Assembly: GCA_905221605.1 (NCBI GenBank)
Contig: CAJNDS010002230.1
Location: forward strand, 491,501 to 555,500
Direction of reading: 5' to 3'
DNA length: 64,000 bases
From: Symbiodinium natans
Taxonomy: Eukaryota > Sar > Dinophyceae > Suessiales > Symbiodiniaceae
The translations under genes were made by a program, and so were the position numbers. Shown here in pieces: positions 36,671 to 47,200 of the stretch (position 1 is its first letter; every line of letters starts with the position of its first letter). Under the pieces are notes generated by a model. The model did no database searches. It saw nothing but the letters and a program-made list of their open reading frames with translations, and had not been told where the DNA came from.

Positions 36671-37290
36671 CCGTAAACCCTGAACCCTTGAACCCTTGAA
36701 CCCTTGAACCCTTGAACCCTTGAACCCTTGAACCCTTGAACCCTTGAACCCTTGAACCCTTGAACCCTTGAACCCTTGAACCCTTGAACCCTTGAACCCT
36801 TGAACCCTTGAACCCTTGAACCCTTGAACCCTTGAACCCTTGAACCCTTGAACCCTTGAACCCTTGAACCCTTGAACCCTTGAACCCTTGAACCCTTGAA
36901 CCCTTGAACCCTTGAACCCTTGAACCCTTGAACCCTTGAACCCTTGAACCCTTGAACCCTTGAACCCTTGAACCCTTGAACCCTGAACCCTTGAACCCTT
37001 GATCCCTTGAACCCTTGAACCCTTGAACCCTTGAACCCTTGAACCCTTGAACCCTTGAACCCTTGAACCCTTGAACCCTTGAACCCTTGAACCCTTGAAC
37101 CCTTGAACCCTTGAACCCTTGAACCCTTGAACCCTTGAACCCTTGAAAAACCCTTGAACCCTTGAACCCTTGAACCCTTGAACCCTTGAACCCTTGAACC
37201 CTTGAACCCTTGAACCCTTGAACCCTTGAACCCTTGAACCCTTGAACCCTTGAACCCTTGAACCCTTGAACCCTTAAACCCTTAAACCCT
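36671..37290 (-). repeat. 600-bp octamer array (CCCTTGAA)n
   Basis: About 75 almost perfect CCCTTGAA units with two or three single-unit defects, ending in three CCCTTAAA. One of the longest homogeneous arrays in the window. Confidence 0.97.
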
Positions 37291-37439
37291 TAAACCCTTA
37301 GACCGTAAACCCTAAACCCAAAAAAACCACCAAACCCTCAACCGTAAAGCCTACAGCCTAAACCCGAAACCCTAAACCCTAAGCCCTAAACCCTAAGCCC
37401 TAAAGCCTGAACCCTAAACCCTAAACCCTAAACCCTAAC

Positions 37440-37660
37440 CCTAAAGCCTGAAGCCTAGAGCCTAAAGCCTAAAGCCTAAAGCCTAAAGCCTAAAGCCTAA
37501 AGCCTAAAGCCTAAAGCCTAAACCCTAAAGCCTAAAGCCTAAAGCCTAAAGCCTGAAGCCTAAAGCCTAAAGCCTAAAGCCTAAAGCCTAAAGCCAAAAG
37601 CCTAAAGCCTAAAGCCTAAAGCCTAAAGCCTAAAGCCTAAACCCTAAACCCTAAACCCTA
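37440..37660 (-). repeat. heptamer array (AGCCTAA)n
   Basis: About 30 units of AGCCTAA (CCTAAAG), a variant scarcely seen elsewhere in the window, followed by CCCTAAA and duplicated segment A. Confidence 0.95.
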
Positions 37661-37662
37661 AA

Positions 37663-37787
37663 CGAGTCCGAAAGCTTCGAAATACGTGGTAAAAACCTAT
37701 GAAAACAAAACGTGTGTGCGGCCTGGACGCGGGAAACGCTGTGGGCACCTTGGACGCGGACATGCGTGCGCCTTGGAGGGGCTGGCC
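37663..37787 (+). repeat. duplicated 125-bp segment A, copy 2
   Basis: Same 125 bp as 27381-27505, 10,282 bp apart, again directly after a CCCTAAA run. Confidence 0.9.
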
Positions 37788-37944
37788 GAATACACTCATG
37801 GGATTCCTCGGACTCCTAAGGTCGCACCCTTGGGTTTGGGGACCCCTTCTTAGTATTATGGTCTCGAAGGGCCACGTTCGGAGTACCCATATTCAGGGAG
37901 CATCGTAGCGGTACATCCTTAGGGTTACGAGTCTTAGCCTCTTG

Positions 37945-38258
37945 AAAAACACTAAACCCTAAACCCTAAATCCTAAACCCTAAACCCTAAACCCTCAGCC
38001 CTAAGCCCTCGGCCCTAAACCCTAAAACCTACACCCTAAACCCTAAACCCTAAACCCTAAACCCTAAACCCTAAACCCTAAACCCTAAACCCTAAACCCT
38101 AAACCGGGGCACCTTGGCCTTAGACTTTGAGGGCGCACTTTGGGGCTTCAGTGCCTCTGGCCTTGATTTGGGGTTTAGGGTTTAGGGTTTAGGGTTTGGG
38201 GTTTAGGGTTTAGGGTTTAGGGTTTAGGGTTCAGGGTTTAGGGTTTAGGGTTTAGGGT
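37945..38258. repeat. telomere-like arrays in opposite orientations
   Basis: CCCTAAA to about 38106, 60 bp of other sequence, then TTTAGGG from about 38165. Confidence 0.92.
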
Positions 38259-38384
38259 GCCAGTTCGTTGGGCGGGGTAGGTTCGCCAGGGGCACGGCGC
38301 GCCCTCGAAGTCCATTCACGTAGCTGTGATGACAGGGGTTGATCGGGTTTGGGGTCTAGGTTTGGGGTTGAGGTTTAAGGTTTG

Positions 38385-38530
38385 GGCTTTGGGCTTTGGG
38401 CTTTGGGCTTTGGGCTTTGGGTTTTGGGCTTTGGGCTTTGGGCTTTGGGCTTTGGGCTTTGGGCTTCAGGCTTTAGGCTTTAGGCTTTAGGCTTTGGGCT
38501 TTGGGCTTTAGGCTTTAGGCTTTAGGCTGG
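38385..38530 (+). repeat. heptamer array (TTTGGGC)n and (TTTAGGC)n
   Basis: About 13 GGGCTTT units, then AGGCTTT units. Confidence 0.95.
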
Positions 38531-38589
38531 AGGCTTCAGGACCTTACATGAGGAGCGCTGATGCTTTAAAGGGGCCATCATTCAGAGCA

Positions 38590-38693
38590 AATGGCTGCAT
38601 TGCCCCCGGCCTCACGAAGAGCCTCGAGCTCCAAAAACGCGTAAAGGTGACCGTCTACGGCGCCTGCTTCTGTGCCTTGGCAGAAGCCCGACA
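38590..38693 (+). CDS. exon-like fragment of unknown gene (uncertain)
   Basis: One frame reads ANGCIAPGLTKSLELQKRV then KVTVYGACFCALAEAR without stops. It is bounded by TTCAG upstream and telomere-like repeat downstream, with base composition like the helicase exons. No family recognised. Confidence 0.3.
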
Positions 38694-39374
38694 CCCTAAA
38701 CCCTAAACCCTAAACCCGAAACCCGAAACGCGACACCCTAAACCCTAAACCCAAAACCCTAAACCCTAAACCCTAAACCCTAAACGCCTAACCCCTAAAC
38801 CCTAAACCCTAAACCCTAATCCCCTAAACCCTAAACCCCTTCACCCAGGTCATGTTGAACACAGGGCGCCCTGCAAGTGGGGGTGCAAGGGAACGCGGAT
38901 GACAAGGATTTAGGGCTTGGACCTTCAGATTTCGGTTGCAGTTTGCAGAATACTTGAGTTTGTACCCGGCCCGACACCTTCAGCCTTTCTGCACCTTGTG
39001 GTACCTGTAACCCTAAACCTTAAACCACAGAGGGATTGGAAAGGGGATGGGGGCTTAGGGCCATGTTGGATCGATCCCACAGTGTATGCGGGCTCTCGGG
39101 GGGCCTCCTGATGGGGACGCTTGTTTTGGCTTTCAACTTCAACACTGAGATTTGCTTAAGAACTATATTGCCCTTACAAGGAATAGCATATTTTCATTGA
39201 CTTTTTGAGGGGTTCGGAAGCAAATAGGGTTTAGGGTTTTGGGTTTCGCGTTTAGGGTTTAGGGTTCAGGGTTTAGGGTTTAGGGTTTAGGGCCTGCGCA
39301 CTTCACGACTCGGGAGTGGCAGGCTGCTAGCATCAGGTTTGGCCTATGCTACAAGGCACCGGCTGTGCGTAAAG

Positions 39375-39475
39375 GTTTAGGGTTTAGGGTTTAGGGTTTA
39401 GGGTTTAGGGTTTAGGGTTTAGGGTTTAGGGTTTAGGGTGTAGGGTTTAGGGCTTAGGGTTTAGGGTTTAAGGCT
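39375..39475 (+). repeat. telomere-like array (TTTAGGG)n
   Basis: About 13 heptamers. Confidence 0.95.
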
Positions 39476-39699
39476 TAGACTCTGGCTCGCATCAAGTTCG
39501 GAGGACTGAACAGTGTGCAACACACAATATTGAAATTAAATAGGTTTTAGGGTTTAGGGTTTAGGGTCCAAAAGCCCGTGTCAAACAGCTTAGGCCTGCA
39601 TGTGACGTGGGCTGGGCAAGAACGAAGAAAATTGTCACAAGTACTGAAGTCATGCTCCTAAAGCCTAAGCCCTAATTAGTAAGCCTCGGCACCCTTACG

Positions 39700-39895
39700 C
39701 AAACCCCAAACCCCAAACCCCTAAACCCTAAACCCTAAACCCTAAACCCAAAACCCTAAACCCTAAACCCTAAACCCTAAACCCTGAACCCTGAACCCTA
39801 AACCCTAAACCCTAAACCCTAAACCCTAAAACCTAAACCTTGAACCCTGAACCCTGAACCCTAAACCCTAAACCCTAAACCGTAAACCCTAAACC
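39700..39895 (-). repeat. telomere-like array (CCCTAAA)n with CCCTGAA
   Basis: About 26 heptamers, with two short CCCTGAA blocks. Confidence 0.93.
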
Positions 39896-40236
39896 TGGAC
39901 ATCCTAAAGCCAAGTCCCTAAGCCTCAAAGCCGAGACAGTTAGCCTGATACTTTTTTCCTTTGTTTTTAAGGGCTTAGGTTCCCTGATGTTCCCGTAGAA
40001 GCCCCTTTAAACCAGCAGTGATACCCTTTTCATACTCTTGGGTCTTACATATATGTGTATGCATGCAGGCATGTTGTATGTACACACAACCCTAAACCCT
40101 AAACCCTAAACCCTAAACCCTTGAAGGATGTACCTCTCGTAAGATCGAGGCTGCTTCAATGGCCTCAACCTGGAGAACATCGAGCTGGGGTGTGCTGCCA
40201 AGGACGAGCGAGTTTAGGGTTGAGGGTTGAGCGTTT

Positions 40237-40631
40237 AAGGTTTAGGGGGTTTAGGGGGTTTAGGGGGTTTAGGGGGTTTAGGGGGTTTAGGGGGTTTAGG
40301 GGGTTTAGGGGGTTTAGGGGGTTTAGGGGGTTTAGGGGGTTTAGGGGGTTTAGGGGGTTTAGGGGGTTTAGGGGGTTTAGGGGGTTTAGGGGGTTTAGGG
40401 GGTTTAGGGGGTTTAGGGGGGGGTTTAGGGGGTTTAGGGGGTTTAGGGGGTTTAGGGGGTTTAGGGGGTTTAGGGGGTTTAGGGGGTTTAGGGGGTTTAA
40501 GGGGTTTAGGGGGTTCAGGGGGTTTAGGGGGTTTAGGGGGTTTAGGGGGGTTAGGGGGTTTAGGGGGTTTAGGGGGTTTAGGGGGTTTAGGGGGTTTAGG
40601 GGGTTTAGGGGGTTTAGGGGGTTTAGGGGGT
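40237..40631 (+). repeat. nonamer array (TTTAGGGGG)n, retrotransposon target
   Basis: About 43 copies of TTTAGGGGG with a few defects. The same unit resumes at 50984-51020 after the retroelement, so the element split one array. The nonamer keeps all frames open (FRG repeats), which creates false long frames on both strands. Confidence 0.97.
40627..40631. repeat. target site duplication, left (GGGGT)
   Basis: GGGGT directly before TGTTGAGC. Because the target is itself repetitive, the duplication is expected from either neighbouring unit, but its 5-bp length suits copia integration. Confidence 0.8.
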
Positions 40632-40931
40632 TGTTGAGCATCGGTGCCCAGGGATGAGGATTCTGTGTGTCTGGGGCGCTGTTCCATGGCTTACAAACTG
40701 CACGGGCGCGATTCTTTTTCCAACAACACAAGCACGTATACGGTTTCTTTACAGCAGTGCTTTGACAGCTTCGTAGACTTTTGGCTTTACATGCTACGAC
40801 TCTGCGTTGCTTCGTGGTTTTGGGCCTTCACGGCCAACCTGTGGCATCGGTGCTCCACACCTTGCCGTCTTAAGCCAAACACATCGCGGCGGCACATCCT
40901 TTCCCATACCTTCACATTCTGAACATCCACA
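40632..40931 (-). repeat. 3' LTR of the copia-like element
   Basis: 300 bp, TGTTGAGCATCGG...GAACATCCACA on the plus strand. Base-by-base reading against 50684-50983 found no difference. Confidence 0.95.
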
Positions 40932-40940
40932 CCCCTCCTT
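40932..40940 (-). promoter_or_regulatory. polypurine tract (plus-strand primer)
   Basis: In element sense AAGGAGGGG lies immediately upstream of the 3' LTR, the expected place for plus-strand priming. Confidence 0.65.
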
Positions 40941-41262
40941 GGTCCTTCCGAGAGGATCGGTCCACCTCTCAGAACTGCGTCGGAACTCCTTGATCTCGAC
41001 CACACACTTGGCAGAGCTCGAATGACTGGCTCTCGGGTTTGCACCAATCTCACCATCGCCAAGTCAGCCTGAACCCCAACCTCAAATTGGGCCGCTGACC
41101 TTGCGGTCTCTTGCCTCGGCGAAAACTCCGCCGCTCTCTCTTGTCGCATGCCCATTGTCTGCTCCCATGACGAAGCAGCTGCCTCACGCAGAGATCTCGC
41201 CCCTGCTGCCCCATCTTCTCCTCTCTTTTGTTCCCTTGCCTGCTCTGCTGCACGACTCGGCC

Positions 41263-44200
41263 CTAAGCACAACTTGCTCCTTGATCGTGTCTTGTAAACC
41301 GCGCCACCAGCTCGGTCAACTTCTCGTGGTCCTTTTCTCCCAGCCAGCTTCCGCGGTTCACCAACTCCGATAGCTCCTTGCATTCTTTCTTGCTCAGAGG
41401 TCCATCTTGTTGTCGTCGGGCGAGGTCACGAAGTTTTGGAAGCTTCCTTGCTCCCCTCCTCAAACATTCACGAAGGCACTCCCAAACGGCCAACACTGCG
41501 ATCAGCGTAACCAATCCCAGGAAATACAGCTCCCATTCCACCCTCATCGGGTTTTGCCAGTCCTCCTCCTCTCGGCTCCGCTCCTCTCGTCCAGCGCAGC
41601 ACGTAACCATAACCACCACTAAAACCACTATCCTAAACACTCCAACCCACCTTGTTGCTGCTTGTGGCTGCGGCTTCGCTGCTGTTGCTGTTGTCGAGAC
41701 GTGCTCCTTTTTCGCCCACCGCATTGGCCTCAACGCCACCACAACGTCGTCCACGTAGAACACAGCATGCTCCACCACCATCTTTCGGACTCTTGTAGAA
41801 GGCGACGGTGAACTCGTAGTCGGTGACATTCCAGGCGAACTTGTAGGAGGCGAACTTGTAGGAGGCGACGTTCCAGGCGAACTTGTAGGAGGCGGACTTC
41901 CAGGCGAACTTGTAGGAGGCAAACTTCCAGGCGAACTTGTAGGAGGCAAACTTCCAGGCGAACTTGTAGGAGGCAAACTTCCAGGCGAACTTGTAGGAGG
42001 CGGACTTCCAGGCGAACTTGTAGGAGGCAAACTTCCAGGCGAACTTGTAGGAGGCGGACTTCCAGGCGAACTTGTATGAGGCGGCTTTGACATAAATGAT
42101 GGCGGACTCATTGGAGGTGTCCCAGGTGATCCTGACGAAGGCGACGGCGAACATGTCAAGGGCGACGTTCCAGGCGAACTTGTAGGAGGCGGACTTGTAT
42201 GCGAACTTGTAGGAGGCGGACTTCCGGGCGAACTTGTAGGAGGCGGACCTCCAGGCGAACTTGTATGAGGCGAACTTCCGGGCGAACTTGTATGAGGCGA
42301 ACTTCCGGGCGAACTTGTAGGAGGCACCCTCATGGCTTTCACCCTTGGTTCCGATCTGCTTCTCAGCCCCCACTTTTCTCCAATGTCCTTCAGCCTCTGG
42401 CTCGGGACCTGTTTTGTGAGGATATCCGACAACTGCACCAGTCCCGGACAATGAACCAACGCAATAGCCTCATCCTTCACCTTTTGCCGCAGCCACTCGC
42501 ATTTCAACTTCAGATGCCTCGTCCTCCACGAATTGTTCTCGCCACCCAAGATCGCGAGCGCCGCTGTGCTGTCGATCATCAACACGCACCGGTGTGGGAA
42601 TATTTGCATATCCCTCAACGTTGCCTTCACTGCTTCCATCATCTGCGCCCCCTCCGTCACCGAGATCACTTCGGCCTCCGCGCTGCTCAGCGTTATTGTG
42701 CTATGCCTCCATGACTTCCAGCACAGCACAGTATTCCTCCACACCACCATCGCCCCCCCGTGGCTTCGTCGGCCTTCCGGGGCAAACGATGCGTCCGTAA
42801 ACGCGTACAGATCCCGGGGATCATCTTGCACACTTTTGCCCGTGAACAGGCCCATGCTTCTTGTCGTGTTGATGTAGGCCAGCAGCTTCTTCGAAATCTT
42901 GACTGCTCTCTCTGGATCCCTTGCGGTACACGACGAAACAATAGCCACTGGAAAACTTATCTCTGGTCTCGTTCTCTGCGATAACCAGAGTAGTTCTCCA
43001 CATCGTTGTTGCGCATCCTTCACATTGGCATCGAACAAGGCCTTCCCTTCAGCTTCGGTGGGGATCTCCGGCATTTCATGCTCCATCGTTAGCCATTCCT
43101 TTGTTGCTGGCAGGATGCTGTACTCGTTCTCGGCGGCGTGGGCCCTCACGATCTCCGCGGCGTACCCCTCCTGGGACAACGAGTACCCCTCCTCGGTTCT
43201 TCGAATTTCCATCCCCAGGAATCTGACTTGCCCTTCCTTCGTCACCCACTGCATGCCGCTCGTCTCCCACTCGCTGTGTAGCCAACTGAAGAAGCCCTTT
43301 ATGGTTTCATCCTCCCCAACCGCCAGCACATCGTCCACGTAGAACACAACGTAACCAATCACGACCTCCTTCCCTTGCACCACCGCCGCAATCTTGAAAA
43401 GGTTCGGGTCCGTAACGCATGGCTTTAGCGTAGCTCGCACTTCCACCCCTTTGTGCTCTGCGCTGAACTTCGCCTCCGCGGCCCGCGTGTTCCTAAAGGT
43501 GGTCCACCACTTTGGACTCTGTCTGAACCCGTACAGCGCTGTTTGCACCAACCAGCATTCCCCTTCTTGGGCCAAACCAGCTGCAACCACCGCCTTCGGA
43601 ACCCTCAAGATGTAGCGTCTCGCCCCTTTTGGCAAAGGTGCTGTCAGGAAGGCTGCTCTGATATCATCAATCGCTGCGCCCCATTTCTTGTAGCCAGCCT
43701 CGGCAATGACCGTCCGAACGATGTCAGCGGTGGCCCCGGCGCTGTAGAGGTCTTGCACAGACAACGTGTCATCTTCGACCTGGTTGCCGCAAGCCACTAT
43801 CCTCACCTTTCTTTTGTACTTTGCACGATCTGGATTTCCTTTCTCTTCTTCAGGGTGCTCAGGTGGTTTCACCGTCCACACACACTTGCCGTGCACGTAC
43901 TCCACATCTTCGAGGTTGTCTGCTTCCTCCTTTGTGATTCTCAGGATGGCGCCCTTACCTTCCAACGCGTCGATCTCCTTCTTCATTGACGGCTTCCATT
44001 TCATCAACACCTTCATGGCTTCGCTTTGTCTCACGGTGTGCACCACCTGGAGGTCCGTCATCAGCTTCTCCAACAACTCCTCCACGTTGTCCGTGTAGAT
44101 GTTCTCTATGGAGGCCTTTGCCACTTTGGCATCCTTTCTCCTCTGCTTCACTTCTTCTTGGTCTTGCTCCTCGAACGTATGGACGGCCCTGATGGCTGAC

Positions 44201-47200
44201 ACCCTTACTTCAGGTGACCATGAAGAAGCAGAGCTCGCAGTGTTGGCTGCTCCCGAACTTGGCTTCGAGGACTCCGACGAGGATAGGTACTTGAATTCAT
44301 CTCCCGGCAGGGCAAATCCAAGCTCACGAAGCGTATCGCTGTCTTCCGATGTGAGGCAGTCCGACCCCCTGATTGAGTATGCTGACAGCACCACCCTGTC
44401 GCCAGTCCACGGCTGCGTTGAATGCCAGCTCCTCGGGTTGAACGTCACGGGACGATTTGCCACTGGAAGAAGCTTGCCCTTGACCAACTTGTCGCCAATC
44501 TTTTCCATGCAACTGACTTCATCCGGTTTTTCTGGCTCTCCCTCCACCCACACCTCTCCGTTCTGGAACTTGGATATCGGGAAGACCACCGTTTCCGATG
44601 TCAAGTCGTTGTGGGAGTCTCGATGAGGTTGCGTCCTGAGGTTCCTGAACAACACCAAGGAAGTGAACTGATGAGTTGGATGGCGGGTCCTCACCCAATG
44701 GGCCATCATCTTCGTCGAGTACTTGAACATCTTGACGTTCTTCTTCAAGCCCATGACTCCCCCATGCACGTAGGCGCCGGTTCCCCACTGCTTTGGGGCC
44801 CACATCTCAGGGTCTGGAGGGGAAAAAGCATCTCTTGACAGTTCGTCGTGTGGAAGAAGGGCCATCAGCATCTCCAGCGTCTCCTGCGTGATGTTCTCTT
44901 TCTCCAAGCACTCCTTTGCGTATCGCTCAGGCGGGGACAAGTTCCTCTCTCGCCCCTCTTCAGGCTCCAATTCCTCCTCCAACACCCCTGGCGGTTTCCC
45001 TTTCGCTCTCCTTGTTGGCGGTTTGTACTTCACCTCACTTCCGCGAAGTTCCGGAAGCAATCTCGGCTCCAGTTCCGTTGGGTCAATGAGGTTCACGCGC
45101 ACGCCCTTTGCCACCACCAAACCACCATCATCTCGTGCCATGATGTGCCCGTCGGTGACGTCGCCTGAGGGTCCTCGATACGATGCTCTCTTCCACCTCG
45201 GAGGCATATCCCCTTCAGATGCTGCCTTCTTTTCACCAGTGCCGGCGTACGTTTTTGTCTTGTACCACACCTCTTGTCCAAACGCAGGGATCTCTGGCTC
45301 ATTCGGTCTCATGCGCCTTTCCCACTTTTTTGCTGCAGCATGTTGCACAGCCAGCGGCCAATCCTCCGGCGACGCCCTTGACGATGTCAGCAACGCTCTC
45401 ACCGTTCTTTTCGTCCATTTCACTGCTGCTTCAGCGGTGGCGTTCCCTGCTGGTTCGGAACCTGACGTTTTTGTGTGGATCAACCCCACCTCAGCACTCC
45501 ATTTCCGAAGCGCCCTTGTTCCAAACTCTCTTGCTCTGTCCGAATGAAGCCGATGTAGAGGTAGCCCTTCCTTCATTATCATCAGCCTCATCTCTTGGAT
45601 TGCCTGCAACGTTTCCGCACCTCTTCGTCCTCTCATCGGGCGAACCAAGTACAGCGTCTCGTACTCCACGGGCTGCTGAAGCTTCTCAATCTGCTCATCA
45701 AACTTCTTCTTTTCCTCCTGGACCTGCTTTTTCCCGGAAGACTCACCGCTTTCCCTTGAGCTGCAAACCCCACTGTCCCCTGGGCTTGACTCAAACACCA
45801 CCTCGTCGATGTCCTTTAACGCACCACCTTTTTGTGCATCTTGATCAGGATGTTCGAGCGTTTCCACCTCCGAGGACGTCAAGTGGCTTGCTTTCTTTTC
45901 CTCCACAGACTGCAATGACGAAGCACCTTCTAAGGACTGCATGGACTCCTTCGGGTTCGAGGACTGCGATGGCGAAGCACCTTCTAAGGACTGCATGGAC
46001 TCCTTCGGGTTCGAGGACTGCGAGGGCGATTCTCCACTTTTTCCTCCCTTGCCTTCCCCTTCAGACTCCGTCGGCTCATAGTCCAGCTCCTCTTCTTCTG
46101 CCATCTCCATTTCTCCTTGGGCTTCATCTGGATCCAAATCTTCACGCGGCTCATCCTTCTTCTTTTTCTGGTCCTGGTTCGGCAATAACTCCTTTGGCAC
46201 CCTCAACGCCCCCACCAGAAGATATTTGTAATCCTTCTCGTACAGGTCCCTCCCCAACGTCTTGAAAGGACCAGCCATATCCAGAGCTAACGAAGCCTGA
46301 GGATACTCTGTCCTCCTGTGGGGCTTTCCAGTTGCCGCACTTTGTGTACAAATGCTGCAGTCGCGCCTGAACGGCACGTGGTCCGCCTGGAGGTGCCTTC
46401 TCCACTCCAGACGCTGCTTGGCGGTCATGGCCTTGATCTTTGGACTCATCACTGCCCGATTATTTATTGCTTTCGCAATCTCCCTTCTCAGCCCCTTTGA
46501 CCACGTTGCCAACTTCGCCGGGTCCATCTTCATCGCGTTCTCCGACTTCACCCTGACGTCGACCATGCCATTGAGATGCTCCAAGGCGTAGTTCGTACCA
46601 ATCGTGGTTGGCTTCCTCGCGGGATGTTCCAAGGCGCCTTGATCGAACGAGTACACGTCCAAACCCGTGGCCTTCATGAACTCCACCCACAACTGTGTCC
46701 TCCACAAGCTGGCGTAGTCTCTTCCATCATTCCACAGAGTCTTTGGGTCTCTAGGATGCTCCACTAAGAACCCCGTGGCCTTTCCAGGTCGCGCAAACTT
46801 GCTCACCATGTACAGCAAGAACATCTTCGCAATCAACTCCGTGTCTCCATCCACACGTTCCCTTTGGGTTTCAGTGAGCTCCGCTATCCCGTAAGGACTT
46901 TCTCCCGTACGCACAGGACCTTCACGACCTGGAACTTCCTTCCACCTCATCACAGAGAACGTTCGACACGGTGGCCCTCCAAGAAGATCTTCCAACCTTC
47001 CAGTAGCTGCCGCCCACACGAGGACCTTGTAGATGCCCTCCTTGGTCACGTCGTACGCCTTGCTCTTCTCAATGTCGACATTGAGGAGCACACGCTCATC
47101 GTCCACGCTTTCCCCAATCGTCGCCAACGGGTCATCTGGGAAGCCCTTTCCGGAGAACAAGTTCACGACCCACCTTTTTGACCTGAGCATCTTCCTTCTT

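Noticed and set aside
40121-40731. Long frames of FRG repeats (plus) and NPL/KPP repeats (minus)
   Set aside because: They translate the TTTAGGGGG nonamer array. A 9-base unit without stops keeps every frame open; no gene is implied.
40787-41383. 198-codon minus frame overlapping the polyprotein stop and running into the 3' LTR
   Set aside because: Considered as a frameshift product or accessory gene. Its composition (Arg/Ala/Glu-rich) and lack of any motif give no support, and its end is inside the LTR.
41633-42451. 272-codon minus frame with ASYKFAWKF repeats
   Set aside because: Alternate frame of the 27-bp minisatellite in the polyprotein tail; the in-frame Pro/Ser reading is continuous with RNase H.
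45183-46265. 360-codon plus-strand frame, and other plus frames across 41-50 kb
   Set aside because: Antisense shadows of the retroelement polyprotein, whose motifs lie on the minus strand.
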